From the NCBI GenBank assembly GCA_026874595.1, contig CM049320.1, forward strand, positions 29,925,714 to 29,989,713: a stretch of DNA of 64,000 nucleotides, given 5' to 3'. Below the pieces are notes generated by a model. That model made no database searches. It was given only the letters and a program-made list of their open reading frames with translations, and was not told where the DNA came from. Of the stretch, positions 46,353 to 58,423 are shown piece after piece (within the stretch, counting starts at the first letter, position 1; every line of letters starts with the position of its first letter). The position numbers and the translations under genes are program-made. The DNA is from Sipunculus nudus (Eukaryota > Annelida > Sipuncula > Golfingiida > Sipunculidae).

Positions 46353-46612
46353 CATAACGTACGGTACGTATATCAGCTGGAGACATATTGTGTAATATTT
46401 GCAACATATTCACAGTTATTTGCCAAAAGCAAGATAAGACAGTACTAAAGCCATTGGCAATGTAAAACGCTTATCGATCATGTTAGTCAAGCAGTGCACC
46501 TAACAGGTGATATCGATCTACTAAAGCAAAATGTTTTATTCCAATGATACTTCATCATTATAACGTGGCCTTTTTACGATGCTAACGAATTATGAATCAG
46601 TTCCTGTTTAAT

Positions 46613-46939
46613 CCTGATGATGCACTTAAGAACATGATATTTATAAATAATAGCAGTTAACAACTCTGGAGTTTGAAGAAATTGATCCATGGTTTGTTCA
46701 TTTAATTTCCCAGAACCATAAGTGAGAAAATTTGTTTTGTAAGTTATTTTACTTTTTTCTGTCATTCAAATGATTTTTGCATTATTATTCTTTGTTTATT
46801 TGGTTAATTTATCCGGGTATGAATTTGAGGGATAAATATTTTGCATCATTAAATGAAGCTGAAATTCCATTTAATTTGCCTGCTGTTTAAAGTTTCTGCT
46901 TTTCATCATTCCTTGTTCCTTGTTAACTTACTTGGTTAG
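46613..46939 (+). repeat. diverged local duplicate, copy 2
   Basis: Partner of 44113-44465, including ATTTGGTTAATTTATCCGGG, TTGCATCATTAAATGAAGC and ACTTACTTGGTTAG. It stops exactly where the T-run (reverse of the A-tail) of the second LINE starts at 46940. Confidence 0.7.
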
Positions 46940-47103
46940 TTTTTTTCCCTTTTTTTTTCGGGGTTTTTCTCAGAGCATCATTTTTCCATACATCTCATTT
47001 CATCATCGACATCCCCCGAGAAAAGTTTAATATTAAACATTTTCAAACATAATGTACAAACAATCACGTTAAATCTAATAAATAATAAAACATAACTGCA
47101 TGT

Positions 47104-50100
47104 TTACATTAAGCCTAGTTGGATAATTTTCCATTTTTGTACATGTTTATCGAATTTGTTTCTTTTTCTGCAACCCTTTTTTTCCAACAGTTCAATACAA
47201 TTTACTTTCTTTATTAAGAATATTATTAAAACATGGAGCATCAAACTTTTCTTTGCCAGAAAATACCACCAATTTAAAAATAAACAATATAGTGTCAATA
47301 AGAGCCTTGTGTTTGGCATCTTTGCTACTTCCCATATTAATTATGTATGTATTCCATAGTGGTAGATTTAATCAATAGTTACAGGCCCATTCTTTTATCT
47401 TACGCTGACTATACATTCACAAAACAAATGCATGACCGATTCACGTTCTACAAAACAATAAGAACATCTGTTGTTGTCAGCTATTTTCCTGATGTAGAGT
47501 TTTGCCTTTACACTTAAAATGTTATGCAGTGTTCTATACTGGAACTGGCGCAAATACATATCCATTGTTGTTGTGTGCATATGCGCAGCTGCATCAGTCC
47601 AAGAAAAACTATTTCCAAGTACACTTTAGAGATATGATTTAGAAAGAGGTTCACATACTCTCTTTTTCATCATTTCAACATATATATATTTAAACGTAAT
47701 GTTTCTTATGTCTACCCAATTTTCTCCCAGTGGCATAACTTTACGGTCTCTGGCGATGGCATAAAAATCAACTGGTTCTTTTTTGCCGGTGAGTATTCTT
47801 TTCTAGTTTCGAGGTATCACCGTACATTTTAAATTTGGTACAGTTTTCATCCTTATTATCTACATAATCCTCTGGTTTTCTAACACACAATCTATATTTG
47901 GCAGTTTTATTCCCCCTTTTTCAGTACCGCTTATAAGAACCTCATACTTAATCTTTGGTTTTCTACCATACCAAATAAAATCCACCATGCAATTTTTAAC
48001 CTGTTTGACAAAAATCTTTCGGCGGTTCAAGGATATTCATAACAAACAGTAGTTTAGAGATACACAAACATTTAAACACTGTATTTCTCCCGTATATAGT
48101 CAAATTTCTAGACTTCCAAAGATTCAATACATTCCTCATATTATTATATACATTGGACTTGCAGTCATCCTTCCAATATAAGCTGCTTCACATTTATTTG
48201 AATTTATTCCAATTCAAGAAGCTTTAGCAAACTTGTCAAGTATATCTTTGATTTCTAACATAGAAGCGAGGTCCTTCAGGAAAAAAATAGTATCGTCAGC
48301 GAAGAGACGCTGTTTTATTTCAGTTTCATTTATATTAATTCCAGAAACGCGTTTAGACTGGGGAACACATAATGCAAGGACCTCTATCACAAGCAGGAAT
48401 AAATACGGTGCCAAAGGATCCCCCTGCCTTGTTCCCTTCTCCAATTAGAAATATCCTGTAGTGTATCCATTATTTATAATGCAGCTTTCGAGATTGTTGT
48501 GTAGCAATTTAATCCATGTGAGAACATTTTGGCCAAAACCAAAAGTTTTCCAGTGTGGCAAAAAGAAAACTGTGATCTATGGAATCAAATGCTGCGGCAA
48601 AATCGACTGCTAACATAATGGCGCTTTTGTTTTCAATTTTAGAATATTCTATAATATCGCTGATCAAGTGATTTGAATCTGATATTCGCTGACCTTTAAT
48701 AAAAGCTGTCTGGTCATTACCAATTAACTGTGAAATGACTTTTTTAAATCTTTCTACTAGTATTTTACTTAAAACCTTTACGTCAACATCCAATAAACTT
48801 ATTAGTCTCCACGACGATAAACATCTAATATCTTTACCAGGCTTTTCGATAAGTGTTATGACAGCTTGTCGCTGACTTGTCGTTAATTCCCCTTCTGTGA
48901 AGCATTTATTTAAGCATAGATCATCACACAAAATATCAAAAAAGGTCAAGTAGAATTCTTTTGGTAAGCCATCATTCCCTGGTGTTTTATTACTTTTCAT
49001 TCCTTTCTAAACTCTTAATATTTCATCTTTACCTATTTTACCATCACAGTTACAGATTTCTGTCTGAGATAAAGAAGGAAAGGATATACTAGAAAGAAAT
49101 TTATCATAGTCAGTATCAAAAAAACAATTTCCTAGTATATTTTCCTTCATATGAAAAATATGATGTGAGACATTATCTCTTTTGGGTCTGTCAATTCTTT
49201 TTCGTCGCTGATTAGTTTGTATATTGTTGATTTTGATTTGTTTCTCTTCTCCATGTTAAGAAAAAAAAAATTGAAGATCTTTCACCTTCCTCAAACCATT
49301 GAACTCTAGATCGTACAATCTGGCCTTGTGTTAAATGTTCATAATACTGTTCCAATTCACTCTTTATTTTGTCATATTTTTTCCATGTTGACTGGCTTCA
49401 TTGAGGATAAATTTTGTTCCGCCTGTGCAAGTTTTTTCTCCAGATTTTGGATATTTTCACGATTTTTGTTTCGTTTTTGCTTTGAGAAGCGTATAGAGAT
49501 CTCTTTAATTTTAAATTTAAGATACTCCCATGAAGCCTTTTCATCCATTTGACCTTTATGTGTTATTTTTAACTGATTAATATTTTCTATTATACATAAT
49601 TTGTATTTATTATCTTTTAGCAGAGATATATTCAACTTCCAATGCGAAGGACCATGTTCATAATTCAGTTAACTGTGCATATAACAGTAGAATGATCAGT
49701 TTGAATCGCAGGTATAATTTTTATATCTTTTATATTGGCATTCAGAGAACATGCGACAAATATATAATCAAGTCGCCTTTGTCTAACTGGATTTTTCGAT
49801 CGCCATGTATATTGATATATATCCGGATTCCGTAACCTCCACAGGTCAACTAAATCATACTCGCACAGAATAGATCTTAGCATGTTTGATGAAGTCAGAG
49901 ACCTTTTGACATTCCCAGTGTCTGTGTCATGTTTTGACAAACATAAGTTTAGATCACCTCCCCAAATTATCTGTGTTTGAGAATCCGTGTTTAGGTTTTT
50001 CAGTAAGTTTGAAAAATCAGTTAAGAACGATACACGTTCTGTTTCAGTGTTAGGAGCATATGTGTTAATCAAATATAATGATTACCCTGAACCACAGCTT

Positions 50101-50402
50101 TCATAATTAAATAACGACCATTAGCATCAGAAAGCTTATATAATTCTTAAAACTGTAACTTTTCACCCACCATAATAACAACACCCCTTGCAATAATATT
50201 TCCATGAGAAAAATAAATTGAACAAGACCATTCTTTTTGCCAACACTCCTCTAAATGTGTTGTACGATTGGCCTCTTGTAGGAATATAATACTCTCAGAC
50301 CCACCTCTGTTCGACAACCAACTGCTGATTTCTAGTCTTTTCTTTTTTTCTACTCAAACCTCTTACATTTAATGTAATTATTGAAAATTTACCTGTCGCC
50401 AT
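47104..50402 (-). pseudogene. LINE ORF2: endonuclease, reverse transcriptase, C-terminal zinc finger (broken)
   Basis: The start ATG at 50402 gives MATGKFSIITLNVRGLS, then a frameshift. Endonuclease motifs in 50072-49665 include INTYAPNTE, WGGDLNLCLSKHD, YTWRSKNP, RRLDYIFV and QTDHSTVICTV. A linker (49635-49372) is followed by the RT: SNKTPGNDGLPKEFY (48990), LDVDVKVLSKIL, DQTAFIKGQRISD, LAVDFAAAFDSIDH, then after a break GTRQGDPLAPYLFLL and the catalytic box LFADDTIFF (about 48290). The C-terminal part has CSYCFVERESVMHLFCEC (about 47470-47410) and ends near 47104. The FADD box and PGNDGLPKEFY favour the L1 group. Frames on the plus strand here (48233, 49328) are shadows. Confidence 0.87.
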
Positions 50403-51063
50403 TATTTTAATGTATGATAAATGTTATAGGTAAAGCACCATCATAGATTTTCACAAACCTTAGTCTTTCCATAACCTGATTATCAAGAACATCATTTGTG
50501 TATTGTACTGACGCGATCTCAATTCCGTCCACTCTAATATGAAAAAATTCTTTTGCAAGTCGGTTAGTCAAATGAAAATGAAAAATCAAAACCAGCGCAA
50601 AATGTGTACATAGAATAGCAAGTACAGTGTAAATTGTAATTATAAGCTAGTTAAGTATATAGATATATTTTGCGCTATTCGAGTGGCTTATGCAGTTAAC
50701 TAGCTAAATATATTACTTACAAAGAAAAAAATTTATAATTCGCCCTGCTTTGTGGTAGTCAAAATAAATTATGAAATTTTTTGCCAAATAATAATAATGG
50801 TATTATTTGGTATGTAATATAAATGATATATGAGGGATCAGGCAGGCAGACCGGTACCTCTTTCTAATTATTATTTCCCATTAACGAACTTTTTTTTCAT
50901 TTTTTCGATCTATATTTAACCATTGTAATTTTTTTACCCAACACTTATCAAATGTATATCAAATATATATACAAAATTAAGATTACCATACAGAAATAAA
51001 AGAAGAAATATAGCAGTTCAAAGAATACAAAAAGCGAGCAAGTACGCTTACACCCGTTACATT

Positions 51064-51975
51064 TTAGTTACCACTTGCAGCGTTTGGGGTTGAAGTCATC
51101 TGGGGCACAGTATTCACCGTCTCAGAGAACAACAGAGGCGGATTTTGTTTCGTTGCCTCAACCCATGAATAGAATTTCGCCAGGTTAGAGAACTTTTGAA
51201 CTTTGGACAGCCGATCTCTCTTACACACACAAACCCGTTATTTGTCTAACAGTCAATCATTAGAATTTCTTTTTTCATACTCAAAGCCGTGCGGAGCATG
51301 TTTAGCCTGACTTTCGTTAAGTCCTCGTTTATGTAGAGCCCCCTTGTAGCGTCTCCGGTCATACGGAGTTATGACTTGCCTTTGAGCACACTGTTCTTTG
51401 TCCTATATGACCTAAACTTCACAATTGTCGCTCTTGTCCCGGTAGGAGGCGGCCCACTCTGGGAGACCTGTCGATTTCTGTTTTATCGATATCGATATTA
51501 AAAAAGTTTTTGGCCATATGGATCACAAGGTTATCTGTGTCCTCATCTTTCCTCTCGGTCCACCTATTTGTTATCCTAAGTGAATTGCGTCTGGAGTACT
51601 GTTCCTTGTAGTCCAGTTCATCCTGCATCTCAAAAACCTTATTTTCTAACTGTGTAACACGTTTTGTGAGACCTTCGATTTCACTTTCATAAATTTTTAA
51701 TCTCTCATCTACAGCTGCATTAACAAATGCTCTGAGAGCTAATTTAATTGTTTCTGTTTCAAGTCAAGCTCCCAGAAATTCCTTAAACTTTTGAGCATTT
51801 TCAATAGTAATATGCGACTCAGCCTGTATTTTTCTTATGAACCCTAAACTTGCCAGCGGATATTCATCTGACGAATCTATATTATGCCTTTTACTTAATG
51901 AAACACAGCTGAGCTGTCTCTTGAAGTGTCACTCAAGTCTCGTTTCTTATTTTCAGTCGACTGACAAGAAGCCAT
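51064..51975 (-). pseudogene. LINE ORF1: coiled coil plus RRM-like protein (frameshifted)
   Basis: It starts MASCQSTENKKRDLSDTSRD at 51975, is frameshifted near 51905 and has a stop near 51768. A coiled coil (DERLKIYESEIEGLTKRVTQ and onward) is followed by QYSRRNSLRITNRWTE, TDNLVIHMAKNFF and RSPRVGRLLPGQ (51628-51419). That arrangement is common in LINE ORF1 proteins with a coiled coil joined to a nucleic-acid-binding domain. Further frameshifts precede the end (VPQMTSTPNAASGN, stop at 51064). Confidence 0.8.
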
Positions 51976-52000
51976 TTACCCTTGACAACATGTAAACAAA

Positions 52001-55000
52001 ACAGACCTTCACCGTAACTACAAAGGACTGACCACCCTTATCTCAGAAAATGCTCAAATAACTGCAGAAAAACTAATACATGCGACATAATCTATAATAT
52101 AGACCAATCACCTACTGTAGGTAATTGACCTGGCATGACAAGAATTATAATAAACTATTTACTTCGCAAACATTCTTTTTTTTCGAGGAGCCGGAGGAAC
52201 CTGGGGCCTACTCGAAAAGCGCCATCTAGATTCCTTTTGATGTTTCACAAACGAGATGAAAAAAAAAATTACATATTTAAAACACTTATCCTGTTAAACA
52301 AGCAATGCATCATACAAGTGATATTGTGATACCAAAATAAAATGTTTAATTTCTATGAAATTTCATCAAAATTAAAATAATTATTAAACAATACCATTTC
52401 CATTTATAAATTTAATGTATGTTTCAGATTACAATGCATTCATGATTAAAAAGCTAATATACACCAAAGAGCTATTAGCGAAAACACAAGCTAACTCAGC
52501 CTGTTCTGTGCCATAATCTGTGTCCTCACCACATGTAAACCTATTATTTGCTATGATTTGTTTTTTTTATATACCCTCTGAGAGAAAAAAATGGTAATAT
52601 ACGATAGAAGTATGGACCGAACTTGCAAATGATGAATCTTTGTAACAGAAGTATTTTAACATGTTAGAACACAATCTACATTTTACAACATATGACCCCC
52701 ACTTATTGAAGTCAAGGACACTGGTCACATGAAGAAAACGCTTCAGTTGACAGCTGCTGTTTGGATGATGCCATGTAAATATATATTATAAATGTATATA
52801 AAGATAGCTACTCATGCGGGGATACATCTGGTCTGTCAGATCATTGGAAACAGTCAAAAGAGTTTTGAAACATAAACTGGAGAATCATTATTAAGTTCTT
52901 GATTCCCGTATTAGGTTGTCACATATAACAGGTTAAGAAATTTATCTCTGAAAAACAGGTGGACACAAGGTGGTGGAACAGACTCACGAGGTTTTAGACC
53001 TCAGCGGGAACTAAAGTAATCGGTTTAAACCATCTTCTTTAATTAATATTCTGTCAAAATTATCTAACAGTTACAATAGCCTTGTAAGCATTATAGCAAG
53101 TCCTTGTGGCCAATGAATTATTTAAAAGTAACATAAACATTTACAAACAGCATGTGAATAAACGCGCACTATCAGTTCATTTGGACTTAATACAAATGTT
53201 GCAAGCAAGACTATCCATGCAGACATATGATCGTACTATCTCCAGTTCATCTATTTCCTTTGTGTGTGAGTTAACATAATCCACCGCCTGTCTGCTTACC
53301 ATAAAATGATTGCATGACCAGAGGTATGGTATTGAGAAAGCGCAACTGCTCAACTAAGAATACTAAGAACCAAGAATAAGTAGCATGGAACAAAAAAAAA
53401 AAAACAGGTTGAAAACATTAGAATCCTGAAGGCATGCGCTCTTAACATATTACATTTTTCTAATTTAAGAAAGGAATTGCTACCAAATGTATCCGCCAGG
53501 AAAGGTCCTTTTCAATTTAAGAAACTCTTCTTGAGTATGTACATAGTTATTGAAATAGTATATTTAGTCTTTGTTCAATAAAATCTTCTGGAAAAAATGG
53601 TTTCCATCGAATAAAAAGCGAAACATATAATTAAAAGTGGTTTTAATTAATTCGCTCCAGGGATGTATAATTTTAAAAAGTAACATTGGACTCATTATTA
53701 AACAGATTTTTATTCTATCGGAAGAATGGAGTTTTGTTGAAATACCCTATTCAGAGCGAGTTTCTAATTAAACGTACCTTGTCATTAAAATACCAGCAAG
53801 TTTATAACAATATGGAATATAACCATGTGTTTCCAGATAATAATAGCCTTTATCAATATTTAATTCCTGGACGATTAAGAGCAAAACAAATTTCATATAG
53901 CATAATGCTGGTAAGCTTTATCATATAAATAATTTCGTGTTATTCTAACTGTAACAAATGCACAAGTATCCAAGGTGAACAGTAAGAAAGGGAAAACTAA
54001 CTTTCAAAAGAAAGGCAGATTATTATTCTGTTATACTTGAAACGTAAGAGCAATAAAGAAAATTCATCGAGAAATAACTGATATTTAACCAAGCAGGTTA
54101 AAATAGGTTTCTAAATCACTCTTCTTTCATCATGGGTATGATGTTTTCATCTGCATCTGATAATTCACAAGAATTCCCAGCTGTGGGTATCCAGCTGTTA
54201 ATGTTTCAGACTATCCCCTATTACATTTTAACTCCCGAAAATCTGAAACCGAGTATTCCAATAACCCAGGTTACCCTCACAATGTTCATATAATATCTTT
54301 TCTGATTAAGCTTAATGATAATTTTTCATGCTTTAGTCTCTTGATAGGTAAGTTGAAGGAATATCTAATACTAGAATCAATAACTAACAAATAAAAAATT
54401 CGCAAATTGTTAATTTTACTTCACATTATATTCACATTGACTGATACACTTCTCAGAAGCGGCAATAGAATAAACATGAGATAATCAAGAATTAAACATG
54501 ATTGGAGAAATCCAGACCAAATTATACTATAAAAAATTGTTTGTTTGGAATTAATAATAAATAAATTGTTACAGAAGGGCTACTTTGAAATTGATTTATG
54601 TCCCAAGGGGATAATTTTATAAGAGGATTATCGGAAATCGCAACACCGGAAAAACGATAAAGGCGAAAGTCATCGGCGAAAAAGAACTTCGATTAAGTTT
54701 ATAAATTCAGATTTTTTTTTGTTTTGCTAAACTATATCCTTTCAAATGTCACCAAGGAAAATAAGCACAATTCATTTCTTGAACTCTGAATATCACTTAT
54801 CTAGCATTTCATGATTTTTTTGTGTTTTCAAAAGATTACTCACATTTCAAATATTCTTAATATAATTTTGCTTCAATTAAGTTTTAATAATCTTATTAGT
54901 ATTAAAGACATTCTCTATAAACGCGTTTAAATTCGAATTGGTGCTGTTTTATAATGAAAACCATATTATATGACACAATTGAAATAGGCAAAATGGTTTC

Positions 55001-55411
55001 TTTAGAACGGAAAAAAATCCTTTTACCAAATGAACGGGTTATATGAATCTTTTCATCATAGGATGTCATGAGGTTTATATTTTTTTCTGAATGCCAATTA
55101 TGAAAGTCATCCGGTATCTTATTTCCGAAGGAGAATGGTAAAAAAATGGACAATCGTGGGTTCGTAACAACGGGCAACCCTATATCTTTCAATTTTTATT
55201 CCGCAATAACGTTAATGTTTTATCAGCAAATCAATAGCTTGTGTACTAATCATGTCATCACGTGACTTCTAAAAACAGAGTCGTGCAGAAATGGATGGAT
55301 AACTTCAGTCAATCTAGCGAAATACAAATTATGCTAATTTAATGATGACATCATACTGATCACCAGGACAAAGGATATAGACTGAGAATGAATAATTGTG
55401 TCTTATTTTTA
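52001..55411. other. long AT-rich spacer, no gene recognised
   Basis: Very AT-rich with no domain-bearing frame. A segment at about 52300-52370 (AAGCAATGCATCATACAAGTG, then AAAATGTTTAATT) resembles 46490-46560 in the same orientation, suggesting another old dispersed repeat. The 80-codon frame at 53686 and the 96-codon minus-strand frame at 54902-55192 look like chance. Confidence 0.5.
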
Positions 55412-55717
55412 CCTCCGCCAGGGGATATACGTTCATCGATCTTCGTGTGTGTGTCCATAACCCACGTAATCAAAAATGGAATTTCAAGAAATTTTCAGGC
55501 CGTTACGGGAATGGACCAATTAAAAATCCATTAGATTACTGTTCGGATCCGGTTAAGGAACGCCATCAAAGAATATTCACACATGCAGTCACGTATGCAC
55601 GAATGTATCTGGAAATATTGGCCGAATAAGTGAATGCCAACACGGATTGTGAAGCAGCCAAAAATAGGGACCTCATATGGCGGAGGCTTGCGTTCATTGG
55701 AAGGCACATTTCCAGTT
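55412..55717 (+). repeat. CCTCCGCCA-family repeat, copy D (best preserved)
   Basis: The left end is CCTCCGCCAGGGGATATACG and the right end ATATGGCGGAGGCTTGCGTTC...CACATTTCCAGTT. The 9-bp CCTCCGCCA is exactly inverted as TGGCGGAGG. The interior has the shared family phrases. The 77-codon frame at 55396-55629 is not a gene. Confidence 0.78.
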
Positions 55718-56432
55718 GTGTATTATGATCTTTCAACTGATTTATGAATCAGCGCGTGTTAGAAACCAGGGACAGAGATATTTTGTTAGTTCTCATTAAC
55801 TTGTCGTCATATATTTTCCTCATTTAACACGAATCCTGTGACGTTAGAGTCTGTTTTTCGTGTTAATGAAGATTCTTAATTCGTTTAAAATTTGCTTGCA
55901 ACAGTGGACAAGAAAATATTACCCGATGTCATCCACGAACCTATTCAATAGAGTTTAAGCTTCTATATGTGCAGTATATGCTGCAAATAAGTCCACAACT
56001 GTAATTTTTTTTTTTTATTTCTGCAGGTCACATTGTTTAGGTTATCAAATCCCCATAAACAGCATCCTAAAACCGAAAGATATTCCCATGGCTCGTAACA
56101 TGCTCGCACTTGCCCGATTTGAAAATTTTCAAATGATCGAAAATGACGGGTAATCGTCATGGTGGATTTTTAAATGGGGAAACAAAGAAGAAGTTCGGAG
56201 GCTTTCCCGATGACTTTTCATTATATTTTAAGTTGCGTGATGTAAGGTGTAAATGGCGCACTCATTTTGTCTCAAACACACATATCCCGAAATCTATGTT
56301 TTTTAATAAGCCCCGCCTGGGATCAACTGCCACACAGTTTACGTTTTTATAAGATAAATTACATGTGATCACGCAATTCCACTATTGACAGGTGTCAGGT
56401 AATAAACATTGACCTTGAATGTTTCAATACTG

Positions 56433-56487
<55 letters not shown>

Positions 56488-57961
56488 CCCCTATGTATGC
56501 GCTTAGTATATCATTAGCCAATTTTCAAAGTTAGGAAAAGGTTTCCACCCATCACCTTCGGAATATCAGAATTTCCATTAATCAATCCATTTTTACATCT
56601 AATTTCAGTGATAATTAGTAATTACCTAAATAAACTGTACCATTTATTAGTAAGAAGCAAACTTCCACGCCCCGACTGAAACCCAAACTGTGGATCCATG
56701 CCGGATGAATAATTTTAGCGGGAGAAAGAAAAGGATACATTAAAAATCTCATCAATACAATACCAATATCTGGCGGTCTATTAACTTAAGATTATCCATC
56801 GAACCTGTAATAAAACTGTACAAAAAAGCCGATCCCATCGCACATAGACTATTCGTTTTAGTTTTTGTGTTTATATAATGATTGGGGCCAAAATGATTTA
56901 AAAGCATTCCGCAAGAACATCTGGCGGCAAGTCAGACGTTGCTACTAGTTACCTTTGATCATCCGCACATATGTAACCAGTCACCTCTGGTTACATGTTT
57001 TTTTTTCGTTTGTCGATAATGGCGCATTTACCGTGTTTATTAATAGCTTGTATAAACACGAGAAGAGTCATGAACAGAAATTACCGATATTTCGATTATT
57101 TCCGATAATTATCAAATATATACCCGGTGTAAGAAAGAAATCACATACATTCTCGAAGATTCTACAAGGCATTTATGTAGGTGAAAAGCCGGCTTTAAGT
57201 ATATGTATTTATATTTAACATTGTTCTTCAATAGCAATTTTGAATATCCCCTATAATACTGATTGAAATAATTTCACCAGTTCCGAAAATTTCTGTAGAC
57301 TGTGGTGAGATGAGAGCGAGTGATTGTTTTCATACCGGGGTAGAATGAACTAAAATGTAATACATGTTTTGTATTCTTTTATTTGGGTACAAAATATCAT
57401 CTTCTTCATGTAATTACTTTCTTGTCACATTTTGCAGTTGCTACAGTAAACATTTTAAAGTTTCTTTCAACAGCTCAAAGTAATCCTAAATTTAATTAAT
57501 ATAAGCCTTTGTTTTTAATATCAAACACATTTTAGAGTGAAAAACTTTTATTTGTTTTCTTTCATCAATTAGCATTGGTATTAGCATTTTATTTCCTCGA
57601 GATTTTTTTTTGTATTTCAAACTCTTCAACACGTCTTATTTATTATTTACCATCCACCTCTGAACAATACAAATCATTTCCGTGAAAGAAAACACTTCAA
57701 ATACGCGAATAAATTAGAAAAAAAGTTCTTATGCATTGTACTAATTCTTAGTATGGCTGACACTGTAACTTTAATATTTACCAACATGTAGCTGTATCTT
57801 ACCTTATATAATCAATATATATTTAAGACTTCTATGTCTGAAGAAATATGTGCATGTGCATATATGTATGTTGTCCCTGTGGTATACTCTTGTGTTGTAT
57901 GAAAGTATCATAGCATTTGCTGGCAGGGAATCGCACTGTCACGGATCTCACTGCGGATGAT
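55718..57961. other. spacer, no gene recognised
   Basis: AT-rich sequence with a compound (TA)n(TG)n microsatellite at 56434-56487. Frames at 56143-56352 and 56955-57218 show no recognisable feature. Confidence 0.5.
56434..56487. repeat. compound (TA)n(TG)n microsatellite
   Basis: About 18 TA units followed by about 8 TG units. Confidence 0.95.
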
Positions 57962-58423
57962 CAGGGATGGGCGGGTCCGAGTCCAGGCCATCCGCGTCCA
58001 AGTCCGAGCCCTTGTGGTTGGAGTTAGTGTCTTCTTTCTTGGAGTCCGAGTTATTCGGAACCCGAGACCAAGCCCGAGTCCAAGTCAAATATAAAAAATC
58101 CGTAAAAATTAATTCAAAAGTGAAATTTCAGAGTATCATGGGCATTTTGAAGTTATTTCACTATCACGCTTAAATACATTAATAACATGCGATGCTCAGC
58201 AAAGATTGGTACATAGTGTTATTATTCTGTAATATTCTGTTACAATAGTTCGCACATCTATTTAAGTCTTAATGATATGTTTAATAATTTCTTATTGACA
58301 TGAGATGGACTCAGGCTGAATTCTCGAGTACTTACCTCCTAGTCCGAGAACAAGTCCGAGTCCAAGACTCGAGAGTCCCAAGTCAGAGTCCCTAAAATAG
58401 TTGACTCGACTCTTCCATCACTG
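57962..58423. mobile_element. hAT-like non-autonomous element with GTCCGA-rich ends
   Basis: The left end CAGGGATGGGCGGGTCCGAG and the right end CTCGACTCTTCCATCACTG are inverted copies in outline (CAG-GATGG-..G-GTC). Subterminal arrays of GAGTCC/AAGTCC/GTCCGA units (57975-58085) are answered by CCTAGTCCGAG..AAGTCCGAGTCCAAG near 58345-58395. CAG(G/T)GATGG starts are common in hAT elements. No transposase and no clear 8-bp target duplication. The 68-codon frame at 57967 is an artefact of the hexamer repeats. Confidence 0.6.

Larger units (their letters stand above)
42881..46939. other. long spacer, no gene recognised
   Basis: No gene recognised. It contains the paired diverged segments at 44113-44465 and 46613-46939, a G-rich tract at 46319-46352, and a patch at 45590-45790 with more CpG than its surroundings (GGCCGCGTGACCGG, CTCCGCGCGGCAC, GCGATCGCGCCCGG). 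That patch could be a regulatory or promoter-like segment, but nothing coding adjoins it. Confidence 0.5.
46940..52000 (-). mobile_element. second L1-like LINE, minus strand, decayed
   Basis: On the minus strand: ORF1 (51975 to 51064), a gap of about 660 bp, ORF2 (50402 to 47104) and a ~160-bp 3' region ending in an A-rich tail (46940-46962 on the plus strand as T-runs). The 5' boundary is uncertain, a little above 51975. I could not find a target-site duplication. It differs from the LINE at 28186 in its ORF1 type (coiled coil rather than zinc knuckle) and in its RT sequence, so it is a different family. Many stops and frameshifts make it inactive. Confidence 0.85.
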
